Below are positions 44,310-52,738 of a DNA stretch of 64,000 nucleotides, piece by piece. Numbering within the stretch: the stretch's first letter is position 1; each line of letters begins with the position of its first letter. The stretch covers positions 248,001-312,000 of the forward strand of contig NZ_QLLK01000005.1 of NCBI RefSeq assembly GCF_003259505.1. Direction: 5' to 3'. The translations under genes and the position numbers were made by a program. The notes below the pieces were generated by a model. It made no database searches and had not been told where the DNA came from. It saw nothing but the letters and a program-made list of their open reading frames with translations. The stretch is from Algoriphagus yeomjeoni (lineage in GTDB: Bacteria; Bacteroidota; Bacteroidia; Cytophagales; Cyclobacteriaceae).

Positions 44310-44929
44310 TGGGGAGGATTTTTTCGTTAATTATTTCAGTTGTCTTGCAGCCACTGGTCATTCCAAGTTTAGTTTTTGGGTTGATGTTTTTTACTGTTCC
44401 TGAGTCTACAAGTATCCCTGAGGAATTCAAAGTCCGAATCTTTTACCTGATCGTTTTGTCTACACTTGCTATTCCTATGATCACAATTCTAGGATTGCGG
44501 TTGAGTGGAACCCTCAGAAGCGTTCATATGGCTGAGTTAAAGGATCGGGCTATTCCTTTTTCAGTCACTAGCATTTATTACGTCCTCACCGTCTATTTTT
44601 TATATCAAAAGAAAGAACTTGATCCAATTCTATGGCAGGTACTTGGGGTAATCACACTGGCGATTGTAGGCCTTACCTTGATTACTTTTGTATGGAAGAT
44701 GTCTGCACATTTAACTGGAATGGGAGGGCTACTGGCGCTGGTCCTGGTGCTAGGGTTTAAATTCCCTACTTTTCGGCCACTTTACCCTTTACTTGCATCG
44801 TTAGTGCTAACTGGGCTGGTTGGGACAGTTAGGTTGTTCTTAGAGGCTCATAGGCCTATTGAGATTTATGTTGGTTTAATTTTTGGTTTTTTACTTTGCT
44901 TTGTAGGTTTTAGTTGGATTTGGGCATAA
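44309..44929 (+). CDS. Hypothetical polytopic membrane protein (PAP2-like)
   Basis: A 206-aa protein with six hydrophobic helices, starting at GTG 44309 that overlaps the rpoN stop by one base. The segments KMSAHLTGMGGLLALVL and RLFLEAHRPIEIYVGLIFGFLLCF resemble the SxHxxG... H...Y-x-x-G end of PAP2-type phosphatases, but the full KxxxxxxRP motif is not seen, so the enzymatic role is uncertain. It is coupled to rpoN and closed by a terminator. Confidence 0.65.
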   Translation: MGRIFSLIISVVLQPLVIPSLVFGLMFFTVPESTSIPEEFKVRIFYLIVLSTLAIPMITILGLRLSGTLRSVHMAELKDRAIPFSVTSIYYVLTVYFLYQKKELDPILWQVLGVITLAIVGLTLITFVWKMSAHLTGMGGLLALVLVLGFKFPTFRPLYPLLASLVLTGLVGTVRLFLEAHRPIEIYVGLIFGFLLCFVGFSWIWA

Positions 44930-44957
44930 AAAAACCGAGCTAAAGCCCGGTTTTTCA
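44926..44957. terminator. Bidirectional terminator after the rpoN unit
   Basis: AAAAAACCGAGC, loop TAAA, GCCCGGTTTTT: a stem with one mismatch, A/T tracts on both sides, between convergent genes. Confidence 0.85.
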
Positions 44958-44978
44958 AATTCAAATTATAAAAGGTTA

Positions 44979-45737
44979 TTAGAAAACGTTTACGGCAATA
45001 CCAAAGTTGATTTGGGTAGCTTCTGTGCCATTTGGTCCCATACCTTTCTGAAAGACTTTATTGAGTCCGAAATAACTCCAAGCATAAAATCCTGGAGAGC
45101 CAGCTTTAACTGAAATACCGTATCGGAACTTTTCAAAACCATAATTCTGCGAATCTTTGATTTGTCTCTTCAAGTCATCTGAGTTTTCATACTTTACTTT
45201 GGTGTGTGACTCATAGAGATAACCGAATTTCCCGCCTACACTTACTGCAAAGCCTTTAGAGTAGTTCGTTTTATTAAAGTGGTAAACGAAGTCCAAGGGA
45301 ATATCAAAGTAATTAGCAGCTACTACGTTCTTTTTGATATTTATATCATCTCCCAATACTTCAGTGATTTCTCTTAAAACACTCGATTCAGCGCCAAGCG
45401 CAGGATTGTTGTATAATGTCTGATCGTCCTTGAAAGCATATTTGTCAGTTCCGACTCCTATACCAATATCCATGGTGAATCCAGAGGCATCACCAAAAAT
45501 AGCAATAGGGTATTGATAGTAAACATTGAATGTGCGTGAGGCAAAGAAGTTGATGCCAAGGTCTTCGGCCCTGTTATTAAGTTGGTTGAATCCAAATTCT
45601 AACTTCAAGTCACTTGGGATATTTGGTCTTCCTCCGATTGGAGTCTTTGATTTTTTGGCGATTTGCAGGCTGTCCTGAGCGAATGCTCCTTGAATCAAAA
45701 CAAATGCGAACAGGAAGGTGTATATTTTTTTCATCAA
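44979..45737 (-). CDS. Outer-membrane beta-barrel protein (PorT-like)
   Basis: A 252-aa protein with a signal peptide (MMKKIYTFLFAFVLIQGAFAQ). The mature part is a chain of short beta-strands: DLKLEFGFNQL, INFFASRTFNVYYQYPI, FTMDIGIGVGTDKY, YFDIPLDFVYHF, GFAVSVGGKFGYLYES, ISVKAGSPGFYAWSYFGLNKVFQ, and a closing INFGIAVNVF ending in Phe, the outer-membrane insertion signal. Probably PF13568-like; no function known. The tRNA-Arg gene lies upstream on the other strand. Confidence 0.8.
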   Translation of the reverse strand: MMKKIYTFLFAFVLIQGAFAQDSLQIAKKSKTPIGGRPNIPSDLKLEFGFNQLNNRAEDLGINFFASRTFNVYYQYPIAIFGDASGFTMDIGIGVGTDKYAFKDDQTLYNNPALGAESSVLREITEVLGDDINIKKNVVAANYFDIPLDFVYHFNKTNYSKGFAVSVGGKFGYLYESHTKVKYENSDDLKRQIKDSQNYGFEKFRYGISVKAGSPGFYAWSYFGLNKVFQKGMGPNGTEATQINFGIAVNVF

Positions 45738-45872
45738 ATTGGTTTACTTAAATGCACTCAATGCGGGCAAAAATAGGAAATCCCAGCTGATTTACCCCTT
45801 TTTTGGTCTTAATTATTCTTAAGGAGGAACGCCGGAACAGAAAGAAAATTATTAAATTTCTATACGACGGTG

Positions 45873-45903
45873 TTTGGATAAAATCTAATTTTAAATACCT
45901 TTG
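45873..45903 (+). promoter_or_regulatory. Promoter of tRNA-Arg
   Basis: TTTG at 45873-45876, exactly 19 nt, TACCTTTG at 45896-45903: a perfect match to the Bacteroidota promoter form, ending 11 nt before the tRNA. Confidence 0.75.
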
Positions 45904-45914
45904 CATTCCAATTC

Positions 45915-45988
45915 GGCTTCGTAGCTCAACTGAATAGAGCACCTGATTACGGCTCAGGAGGTTTCAAGTTTGAATCTTGACGAGGTCA
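45915..45988 (+). tRNA. tRNA-Arg (anticodon ACG), atypical
   Basis: Acceptor GGCTTCG pairs with CGAGGTC using two G-U pairs; D stem GCTC/GAGC; anticodon stem CCTGA/TCAGG with loop TTACGGC (ACG); T stem TCAAG/CTTGA with loop TTTGAAT; discriminator A; no encoded CCA (next bases CAA). Odd: the T loop has T where the near-invariant C56 belongs, and the D loop (AACTGAATA) has GA where the usual GG (18-19) belongs, so the 19-56 pair becomes A-U. Promoter and terminator are intact, so it is probably expressed. Confidence 0.88.
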
Positions 45989-45994
45989 CAAGGT

Positions 45995-46027
45995 AAAAGC
46001 TTCATAGTTTTCTATGAAGCTTTTTTT
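45995..46027 (+). terminator. Terminator after tRNA-Arg
   Basis: AAAAGCTTCATAG, short loop, CTATGAAGCTTTT followed by further T; a perfect 13-bp stem 7 nt after the tRNA. Confidence 0.93.
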
Positions 46028-46117
46028 GTGTTTTGCCCATTCTTATTTAAAACCATTTTTTTTAAAAGAGAATTTATACTCATTTTAGTCTAACAATTCA
46101 GTCCTTTGAGATTTTCA

Positions 46118-46363
46118 ATGAAAAAGTACCTTCCATTTCTGATACTTATTTTAGCTAGTTGCAGCCTTTTTGAGAAGACTGACTTGGTGGATATCCAAGA
46201 AATAGATGGGCCTTGTACCATTCAGCTTACGGATGGTACCAGCGTAGTGAGTAATGGCAATATTGAGATCAGTAAACGGACTCAGGCTATCACTTACCGT
46301 GATGAGAATAATAAGATCTGGTCACTATTTAAAAATGATTACACTAGCTACACTTGTGAATAG
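46118..46363 (+). CDS. Small predicted lipoprotein
   Basis: An 81-aa protein; the ATG at 46118 gives MKKYLPFLILILASCSLFEK, a lipoprotein signal with LASC (Cys 15). A Met four codons earlier is possible. The mature part is beta-rich (VDIQEIDGPCTIQLTDGTSVVSNGNIEISK) and contains two more Cys, near the middle and the C-terminus (SYTCE), that could form a disulfide. I do not recognise the family. Convergent with yidC across a very strong hairpin. Confidence 0.65.
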   Translation: MKKYLPFLILILASCSLFEKTDLVDIQEIDGPCTIQLTDGTSVVSNGNIEISKRTQAITYRDENNKIWSLFKNDYTSYTCE

Positions 46364-46386
46364 TCAGTAGTATTTGTTTTCTAGAC

Positions 46387-46430
46387 AAAAAGAAGCCCCA
46401 ATAAGAATTGACTTATTGGGGCTTCTTTTT
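46387..46430. terminator. Strong bidirectional terminator between the small lipoprotein gene and yidC
   Basis: A perfect 19-bp stem: AAAAAGAAGCCCCAATAAG (46387-46405), loop AATTGA, and its complement (46412-46430), A/T-flanked on both sides. Confidence 0.95.
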
Positions 46431-46446
46431 AAGCGCTTTGTCAGAA

Positions 46447-48255
46447 TTATTTTTTGCGGTTGGTATCTGCTGCTTTCATTGCATCTTCCAGTTTCTGCTG
46501 GAATTTCGATTTCTTTTTATTCACATTCTTCGCTTTGCTCTCTTCCACTTTCGCTCTGATTTTCTCATCATCTACAAATAGCTTGATCAAGGCTTGCTGA
46601 CCAAATGTCACCATGTTTGACACGAAATAGTAGAAGCTCAATCCTGCAGGATATGAGTTCAAAATAAACATGAACATCACCGGCATAATATAGCCCAAGT
46701 TTTTCATAGGCCCGGTTGCCGTAGTCAGCTGATTGTTGAAGTGCGTGTAAATAATCTGAGACACCGTCATCAATAGTGTAAACATACTCACATGAGATCC
46801 ATAGAAAGGGATGGTAAATGGGAGTTTGAAAAACACGTCATAGGTAGAAAGGTCATTTGCCCAGAGAAATGATTCTTGGCGTAGTTCAATTGCATTTGGA
46901 AAGAAGAAGAACATCGCAAACAAGAATGGCATCTGAAGCACCATCGGCAGACAACCGGAGATAGGACTCACACCCAGCTTAGAGAAGAGCTTCATCTGCT
47001 CCTGCTGCATCTTGGTCGCGTCGTCACCATACTTCTCTTTCAGTTCGTCTATTTCTGGCTTGATCACACGCATCTTAGCCATACCTATGTACGATTTATA
47101 AGTGAGCGGGAAAAGCGCAAGTTTGATCAGAAATACGATGATGATAATGATGACACCGTAGTTGGTGAAGAACTTCTCCAAGAAGGCGAATAGATTAACG
47201 ATAATATACTTGTTAACCCAGCTGACGAAGAAGTAGCCCATGTCCACATTTTCCTCAAATCCATTGGTGACTTTTTTGAGGGTATTGTATTGGTCTGGGC
47301 CGAAATAGTATGTGAAACCAGCTTTACCATCTTGAAGCGGGATAGATAAGCTGGTAGCCATATTGCGTACGATGGTACTGTCTGCTTCAGGAGTACTTTG
47401 GGTAATCGTGACGCTTTGGAACTCCGTATCAGCAATCATTGCTGCTGTAAAGAATCGTTGACTAAAGCCTACCCATTTTACAGGCTCAGGAATAGTTTCT
47501 GTTTCCAAATCATTTCCAGCTCCCAGGTTGTCAAAAGACTCTGAGGTAGTATAATAGTTAAGCTGGGCTTGTCTTCTAGATTCTGCGAGATTGCTCTCTT
47601 GAGCGATTACTTGATCTTCCCAGTTCAGGGATAGGGTGTTTCCAGTAAATACACTTTGATATCGATCTACTTCAAAAGATTTGTGTACTTGATAGCTACC
47701 ATCAGCAAGAGTGAAAGTTTGGATAATTTGTCCGCTTTCTGTTCCTGCCTTAAGGGTTAGTGTCTGGATAGTTTTGCCATCTTCATTTTGGCTACTTCCT
47801 ACCGATGGAGTGAAGTAAAGATCGTTCAGGTCTAAAGGTCCATTATTGCTTTCTATCAAGAAATCCATTTTTGAACTTTCCTCATTGAAAAGTTCAAGTG
47901 GCTCCATTTTCCAGCTTTTGTATTCTTTTAGAATTACCTTTTTGACTTGTGCTCCTTTAGAAGAAATTTCGACTAGAATTACGTCGTTTTCAAGTGTAAG
48001 AGTTTCTTCTTCTCCCACAGTAATACTTGCTAAAGCACCATATTTTGCAAGTCTTGCTGCATCCAGGGTACTATCATTTTCAGAAATAGTCTCTGTTACT
48101 GCTGGTTGGTTTGCTGCATTTGATTGAATCGATTCTGTTTGAGTGGTAGTGGCTGTTTCCACTTCTGGTATCTCAGGCGTACTCGCAAAGAAAAACGAAT
48201 AAACAAGGATAACTGCTGCAAAAAGAATCAAACCAGTTGCTTGATTTCTGTCCAT
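46447..48255 (-). CDS. yidC: Membrane protein insertase YidC
   Basis: A 602-aa inner-membrane insertase of the Gram-negative type. Helix 1 (TGLILFAAVILVYSFFF, 6-22) is followed by a large periplasmic beta-sandwich (~60-340). The conserved insertase core starts near 370 (GVIIIIIVFLIKLALFPLTYKSYIGMAKMRVIKPEIDELKEKYGDD), with the Arg of the K-M-R hydrophilic groove, and continues with LPMVLQMPFLFAMFFFFP and later helices, ending in a Lys-rich cytoplasmic tail (VNKKKSKFQQKLEDAMKAADTNRKK). pyrG lies 41 nt upstream on the same strand, an arrangement I recall in other Bacteroidota. Confidence 0.96.
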   Translation of the reverse strand: MDRNQATGLILFAAVILVYSFFFASTPEIPEVETATTTQTESIQSNAANQPAVTETISENDSTLDAARLAKYGALASITVGEEETLTLENDVILVEISSKGAQVKKVILKEYKSWKMEPLELFNEESSKMDFLIESNNGPLDLNDLYFTPSVGSSQNEDGKTIQTLTLKAGTESGQIIQTFTLADGSYQVHKSFEVDRYQSVFTGNTLSLNWEDQVIAQESNLAESRRQAQLNYYTTSESFDNLGAGNDLETETIPEPVKWVGFSQRFFTAAMIADTEFQSVTITQSTPEADSTIVRNMATSLSIPLQDGKAGFTYYFGPDQYNTLKKVTNGFEENVDMGYFFVSWVNKYIIVNLFAFLEKFFTNYGVIIIIIVFLIKLALFPLTYKSYIGMAKMRVIKPEIDELKEKYGDDATKMQQEQMKLFSKLGVSPISGCLPMVLQMPFLFAMFFFFPNAIELRQESFLWANDLSTYDVFFKLPFTIPFYGSHVSMFTLLMTVSQIIYTHFNNQLTTATGPMKNLGYIMPVMFMFILNSYPAGLSFYYFVSNMVTFGQQALIKLFVDDEKIRAKVEESKAKNVNKKKSKFQQKLEDAMKAADTNRKK

Positions 48256-48296
48256 AAAGATTAATCGTAGTCCCGAAAATGAAACTTCGGGGTGTT

Positions 48297-49913
48297 TTAT
48301 TTAATTTTTTTGTCAACAGCCGCCTGAATGAATCTCACAAAAAGTGGCTGAGGAGTTAATACTGTACTTTTATATTCTGGGTGGAATTGAACGCCAACAA
48401 ACCAAGGATGGCTTTTGATTTCCACGATTTCTACCAAACCTGTTTCAGGATTTGTGCCTGTGGCGATCATGCCATTGCTCTCCATTTCCTTCAGATACTC
48501 GTTGTTGAACTCATATCTATGGCGATGTCTCTCTTGGATTTTCGATTTCCCATAAGCTTGGTAGGCCTTACTTCCTTTTTTGAGGTCGCAAGCATACGAA
48601 CCAAGACGCATAGTTCCGCCCATTTGATCAATATTTTTTTGCTCTTCCATTAACCCAATTACCGGATTGCTCGTTTTCGGATCCATTTCGGTGCTATTGG
48701 CATCTTTTAGGTTGAGTACGTTGCGTGCGTATTCTATTACTGCCACCTGCATTCCTAGACAGATCCCTAGGAACGGAATGTTGTTTTCTCTGGCATATTT
48801 TACAGTCTCAATTTTGCCTTCGAAACCTCGCTCACCAAATCCCGGAGCAACTACAATTCCATCCAAATCAGTAAGTTTCTGGATGATGTTATCCGAATTT
48901 AATTCTTCTGAAGAAATCAATCGAAGGTTGACATCACACTCAATAGAAGCACCTGCATGGGTAAATGATTCGATGATAGATTTATAGGCATCAGGCAAGG
49001 ATACATATTTACCTACTAATCCAATTGTCACTTCTTGTGTGGGATTTTTAAGCTTGCCAAGGAAATCTTTCCAATTTTCCAAGTCAGTGTTTTCTTTGGA
49101 AGAAAGCTTAAGCTTGGTCATTACGCGCTCATCCAACTTTTCCTTCTTCATCAGCAATGGCACGTCATAAATAGAGTCTGCATCCATTGCTTCAATTACA
49201 TTATTCAGCTGAACATTGCAGAATAACGCCAGCTTCTTCTTCACATCAGAAGGTAAATGGTATTCTGTACGGCAAACCAAAATGTCTGGCTGAATACCAG
49301 CTTCCAGTAATTGCTTGACAGAGTGCTGAGTTGGCTTGGTCTTTAATTCCTTCGCTGCTTTCAGATAAGGAATCAACGTTAAGTGGATAACCAAGAAATT
49401 ATTTGGGCCTAAATCCCATTTCGCTTGTCTTACAGCTTCAATGAAGGGGAGTGATTCTATATCTCCCACACAGCCACCTATCTCTGTGATTACTACGTCA
49501 ACCTTTCCGTCTTCACCTAATTTGTAAAAATTGGCTTTGATTTCATCAGTAATGTGTGGAATAACCTGTACTGTTTTGCCAAGGAATTCACCTTTACGCT
49601 CTTTTGTGATCACATTGTTGTAGATCCTGCCCGTGGTGATATTATTGTCTTGGGAGGTAGGGATATTCAAAAAGCGTTCGTAGTGTCCTAGATCCAGATC
49701 TGTCTCAGCCCCGTCATCCGTCACATAGCATTCGCCGTGTTCATAAGGGTTTAGAGTGCCTGGATCGATGTTCAGGTAAGGATCAAATTTTTGGATGGTT
49801 ACTCTGAAGCCTCTGGCTTGTAGCAACTTGCCTAATGAAGCAGCTATAATGCCTTTGCCTAGCGAGGAAGTAACGCCTCCGGTAATAAAGATGTATTTGG
49901 TGCTTGAAGCCAT
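48297..49913 (-). CDS. pyrG: CTP synthase
   Basis: A 538-aa enzyme making CTP from UTP with ATP and glutamine. The synthetase half (1-~270) opens with [17 protein letters not shown] (P-loop) and has [16 protein letters not shown] and the [13 protein letters not shown] metal/inhibitor region. The glutaminase half has the nucleophile Cys in GICLGMQ and the His-Glu of [12 protein letters not shown]. Length is normal (545 in E. coli). The 261-nt gap upstream is shared with the divergent orphan gene at 50175; a TAATTTTG element on the minus strand (49958-49965) may be its -7 box but lacks a -33 partner. Confidence 0.97.
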   Translation of the reverse strand: MASSTKYIFITGGVTSSLGKGIIAASLGKLLQARGFRVTIQKFDPYLNIDPGTLNPYEHGECYVTDDGAETDLDLGHYERFLNIPTSQDNNITTGRIYNNVITKERKGEFLGKTVQVIPHITDEIKANFYKLGEDGKVDVVITEIGGCVGDIESLPFIEAVRQAKWDLGPNNFLVIHLTLIPYLKAAKELKTKPTQHSVKQLLEAGIQPDILVCRTEYHLPSDVKKKLALFCNVQLNNVIEAMDADSIYDVPLLMKKEKLDERVMTKLKLSSKENTDLENWKDFLGKLKNPTQEVTIGLVGKYVSLPDAYKSIIESFTHAGASIECDVNLRLISSEELNSDNIIQKLTDLDGIVVAPGFGERGFEGKIETVKYARENNIPFLGICLGMQVAVIEYARNVLNLKDANSTEMDPKTSNPVIGLMEEQKNIDQMGGTMRLGSYACDLKKGSKAYQAYGKSKIQERHRHRYEFNNEYLKEMESNGMIATGTNPETGLVEIVEIKSHPWFVGVQFHPEYKSTVLTPQPLFVRFIQAAVDKKIK

Positions 49914-50174
49914 AAGAATGGGGGAGGATGGAAATTTGTTTGGATTCTTATGGGGCTCAAAATTATGGAAAAATTCCCGATTAATGGCTTTTTGAACTTT
50001 AAATAGATCACTTTTCTCGAATTTCTTGAGGTTTTATAAAAAAGTATATCCTGACAATACGTGTCAATTGTTGTTTGGTTTGTGGGAAAGGCAGTAGTTT
50101 TATTAGGTATTAAAGTCTGCAAGTGTGTGACTTTTAGCTAGTCTTACAGTGCTCATCATTTTAACGTATATCTT

Positions 50175-50951
50175 ATGAATTCTAATCCCAGAGAAATTAC
50201 ACTCGTAAATCAAATCATAAAGGAACAGTTAGGTAGCTTTTGTGACCTGCAACCGAATGATAACGAATGCTTTATACTAAATCCAATAGATTTATATAGC
50301 AGCATAGATTGGACTAAGTTTGAGGAAGATCTTGATGTGTTAAATTCAATATATGCTATCCTTTTTGATGAGTTCGTGATTGCTCGTAAGAAGATAGTAT
50401 GCTATTGGCCAAGTCAAGATTATGCTGACGATAAACTTTCAGAAATTAATGAATATTGTCTGTCAGCAGGAGTAGGATTAAATTTAGAGTTAAGCCAATG
50501 TTATGTGGATAGCGGTAATAAAATGTTTCCTGAACATGAAAGATTATGGTGTTCGTTTATGCTGTTTTTAGTTGAGTCTATATGTGAAGACATAAAGCTA
50601 AATGAGGAATTAGAAGAAATAGCTACTTTAAAATGTGACAACGAAAGTATCTTGGTTTTTAGTATAAGAGAAAATGGAATAACTCGTTATTCCTATTTAA
50701 AATCCCAAGTCTCCATATTTGAACTTGAAGGGGATATTGAGTGCTTTAAACAGGGGCTCGAAGGTGGGATGTCTTCTTTCTTAAATTTTCAAGAACTAAT
50801 GGGTTTTCTTATGAATGAAATTAATATTAAAAAATATAGTGCTAACTTTTCTAATAGTTCATTAGAAAAACAATATTACAGAGCTATTAGTCTGAATTTT
50901 AATTCGTTTAATCTTGTCCAGCAATGGATGGCTAATTTTAATCAGAATTAG
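50175..50951 (+). CDS. Orphan protein of unknown function, AT-rich gene
   Basis: A 258-aa acidic, soluble protein with no signal peptide, membrane helix or motif I recognise. It has scattered cysteines (FCDLQPNDNECF, IVCYWP, YCLSAG, SQCYVD, LWCSF, SICEDI, LKCDNE, IECFKQ), mostly helical segments and a FxLVQQWMANFNQN tail. Codon usage is visibly more AT-rich than pyrG and yidC nearby (many ATA, TTA and AGA codons), as in recently acquired genes. It is divergent from pyrG and precedes a gene with a transposase-like HTH. It is a plausible complete gene because it is open for 258 codons in AT-rich DNA. Confidence 0.65.
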   Translation: MNSNPREITLVNQIIKEQLGSFCDLQPNDNECFILNPIDLYSSIDWTKFEEDLDVLNSIYAILFDEFVIARKKIVCYWPSQDYADDKLSEINEYCLSAGVGLNLELSQCYVDSGNKMFPEHERLWCSFMLFLVESICEDIKLNEELEEIATLKCDNESILVFSIRENGITRYSYLKSQVSIFELEGDIECFKQGLEGGMSSFLNFQELMGFLMNEINIKKYSANFSNSSLEKQYYRAISLNFNSFNLVQQWMANFNQN

Positions 50952-51079
50952 TTTTTGATGGAACAGGAATTTTTATTAGTAAAAAAAGCTATTTATTTCT
51001 CTGTTTAATAAAACAAAGAATGATAATTATATATATTGCACTTAGTTTGTAATTAACAATTATCAACAGATAAGAAAAT

Positions 51080-51484
51080 ATGAGAGATTTAATCAAAGAA
51101 GCTATTGCTGACCTGAAAAAAGGCGATGGATTTATTTATGTAACATCTGACGGAAGTAAGATCGATTTACATGAGGCGGCTACTAAGGGTATTGCAGTGA
51201 CTCCTGTAAACCCGAAAGATCAGGTAATTAAAAAATTGGAGGCTGCTGGTCTTCATTTGAATGATGGTAGATTCTTAAATGAATTGAACGAATTGATTTC
51301 ACTTGTAACGGGTAATAGCACTGGTGCTAAATCTTCTAAAAGAAGATCGTTCACAGATGCTGAGAAAAGTAAGATAGTTGAAGAGTGGAAGAAGGTAGAG
51401 GCAGCAGGTAAAAAAACTAAAGCTGCATTTGCTAGAGAAATTGGAGTAGGCTATCAGACATTTATTAACTGGTTAAGAAGTTAA
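51080..51484 (+). CDS. Small protein with transposase-like helix-turn-helix
   Basis: A 134-aa protein. Residues 1-45 form a compact module (MRDLIKEAIADLKKGDGFIY, then SDGSKIDLHEAATKGI), followed by a helical stretch (PKDQVIKKLEAAGLHLNDG) and, after a Ser/Lys-rich linker (TGAKSSKRRSF), a C-terminal HTH: DAEKSKIVEEWKKVEAA, then AAFAREIGVGYQTFINWLR, close in form to the first HTH of IS3/IS911 OrfA-type transposases. No catalytic domain follows and no terminal inverted repeats are seen, so this is not an insertion sequence by itself. It could be a domesticated DNA-binding protein. Confidence 0.68.
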   Translation: MRDLIKEAIADLKKGDGFIYVTSDGSKIDLHEAATKGIAVTPVNPKDQVIKKLEAAGLHLNDGRFLNELNELISLVTGNSTGAKSSKRRSFTDAEKSKIVEEWKKVEAAGKKTKAAFAREIGVGYQTFINWLRS

Positions 51485-51502
51485 TTATACTTAACATAGA
51501 AA

Positions 51503-51534
51503 AAAAGACAGCTTATTGGCTGTCTTTTTTTGTT
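51503..51534. terminator. Bidirectional terminator after the HTH gene
   Basis: AAAAAGACAGC, loop TTATTG, GCTGTCTTTTTT, between convergent genes. Confidence 0.9.
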
Positions 51535-51545
51535 TTAATGATGAG

Positions 51546-51953
51546 CTATGAAATTTTCCATTTTCTTAAAGTTGTGATAAATGCTAAAGATGCCAGAATG
51601 ATAAAGGAGATTAGAGATTGTAGTACTATGGGGGGAAGATTTATCACAGGTACTGATATTTTAGGCAGTGATATCGCTAATTCTGGATAGGTGATATCAG
51701 GTAGCTGACTAAATAAGGAATTAGCTTCGCTGCCATTGGGAGCAAATAAAAAGACCGTGATAAATAGTATTACCAAAGTACTTCCAATAATCTTCCATGC
51801 TAAAGAAGAAATCACTGGTTTATAGACTGTTAACGAGGTCCTTGAGTTTATCTTCTCCAATATAGATTTATGAAAACCTACTGAAGGAGACATTGTACCG
51901 AGCTCAGAAATGAACTGTCTTATATATTCCTCTTCCTTTCCTTGATTTGTCAT
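51546..51953 (-). CDS. Putative membrane protein paired with an ECF sigma factor (anti-sigma-like position)
   Basis: A 135-aa protein: a charged N-terminal helical part (EEYIRQFISELGTMSPSVGFHKSILEKI) of the size of a short anti-sigma domain, then helix 1 (SLAWKIIGSTLVILFITVFLFAP), a Pro-rich periplasmic loop and helix 2 (SLISFIILASLAFITTL). It follows the sigma factor gene by 105 nt on the same strand. Position and architecture fit a membrane-bound anti-sigma factor; no zinc-binding H-x-x-x-C-x-x-C motif is present, so this is inference. Confidence 0.6.
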   Translation of the reverse strand: MTNQGKEEEYIRQFISELGTMSPSVGFHKSILEKINSRTSLTVYKPVISSLAWKIIGSTLVILFITVFLFAPNGSEANSLFSQLPDITYPELAISLPKISVPVINLPPIVLQSLISFIILASLAFITTLRKWKIS

Positions 51954-52058
51954 TTGCTCATTTATTGAAATTCATTTGTACTATTGGAACCAGCCTATTT
52001 ATGGGTTACAATTGGTGGCGTTCCTTACCATTTCCTTTCTAACTAAGTTAGTCTTCAT

Positions 52059-52634
52059 TTATAGCAAATGAATTAATTCACTATTTGTTATTTTTTGCAG
52101 AGATTCTAAAAGACTTTTTCTTCCTCTATGTAATAGAATTTTCACATGAGAACTTGTCAATCCCATTATTTCTTCAATTTCTTTTACGCTTTGTTCTTCT
52201 AAATAAAACAAGGTAAGTGCTGCAGATTCTGCGGGCTTCATGGCATCCAAACCTCGTTTTATTAGATCCTTTCTTTCAACTAGTTGTAGTGATTTTAATC
52301 CATCCAAGTAATCTGATGAATTACTTTCCATTTCCTCTACCTCATCTAATTGGACCGTATAATTCTTTGATTTTCTCAATCTACCCACTGCCTCATTATA
52401 TACAATAGTATATAGCCAAGTAGTAAATTTGGATTTTCCTTCAAATGTTTTCAAGGAATGGTACGCTTTCATAAAGGCGTCCTGACATGCCTCCTCAGCT
52501 TCCTCTTTGTTTTTAAGAATTCTCATTGCCAAGGTGAATACATATTTCTCATGCTTTTGGATCAATTGTCCATAAGCATTCATATTGCCCCGTAAGGTTT
52601 GCTGTATATAAAGGTGGTCTTCCTTGAATCGCAT
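52059..52634 (-). CDS. RNA polymerase ECF sigma factor (sigma-70 family, SigE/RpoE-like)
   Basis: A 191-aa protein; the ATG at 52634 gives MRFKEDHLYIQQTLRGN, the usual length and opening; a longer frame to 52763 would cross the promoter region. Region 2: VFTLAMRILKNKEEAEEACQDAFMKAYHSLKTF and FTTWLYTIVYNEAVGRLRKSK. Region 4: LFYLEEQSVKEIEEIMGLTSSHVKILLHRGRKSL. No C-terminal extension. It has its own ECF-like promoter on the minus strand, whose sequence is repeated on the plus strand ahead of the DUF6249 gene, so it probably activates both. Confidence 0.9.
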   Translation of the reverse strand: MRFKEDHLYIQQTLRGNMNAYGQLIQKHEKYVFTLAMRILKNKEEAEEACQDAFMKAYHSLKTFEGKSKFTTWLYTIVYNEAVGRLRKSKNYTVQLDEVEEMESNSSDYLDGLKSLQLVERKDLIKRGLDAMKPAESAALTLFYLEEQSVKEIEEIMGLTSSHVKILLHRGRKSLLESLQKITNSELIHLL

Positions 52635-52643
52635 TTTCACATT

Positions 52644-52672
52644 GGATGCATATACCTTAAAAAAAGTTACAA
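52644..52672 (-). promoter_or_regulatory. ECF-type promoter of the sigma-factor gene
   Basis: On the minus strand: TTGTAAC (52672-52666), 17 nt with TTTTTTTAAGG, then CATCC (52648-52644); predicted start is very close to the ATG at 52634. It is nearly the same sequence as the divergent promoter on the other strand. Confidence 0.55.
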
Positions 52673-52686
52673 TTTTTTCAACAGAG

Positions 52687-52715
52687 TTGTAACCTTTTCT
52701 AAGGCTACCCACATC
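52687..52715 (+). promoter_or_regulatory. ECF-type promoter of the DUF6249 gene
   Basis: TTGTAAC (52687-52693), CTTTTCTAAGG spacer (18 nt in total), CATC (52712-52715); 24 nt before the ATG. TTGTAAC is arranged as an exact inverted repeat with the copy at 52666-52672. Confidence 0.55.
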
Positions 52716-52738
52716 ATAGAAGAAAAAACACACAGCAT

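Noticed and set aside
50175-51484. Complete insertion sequence or phage remnant
   Set aside because: No terminal inverted repeats, integrase or DDE catalytic domain; only an HTH-type small protein is present.
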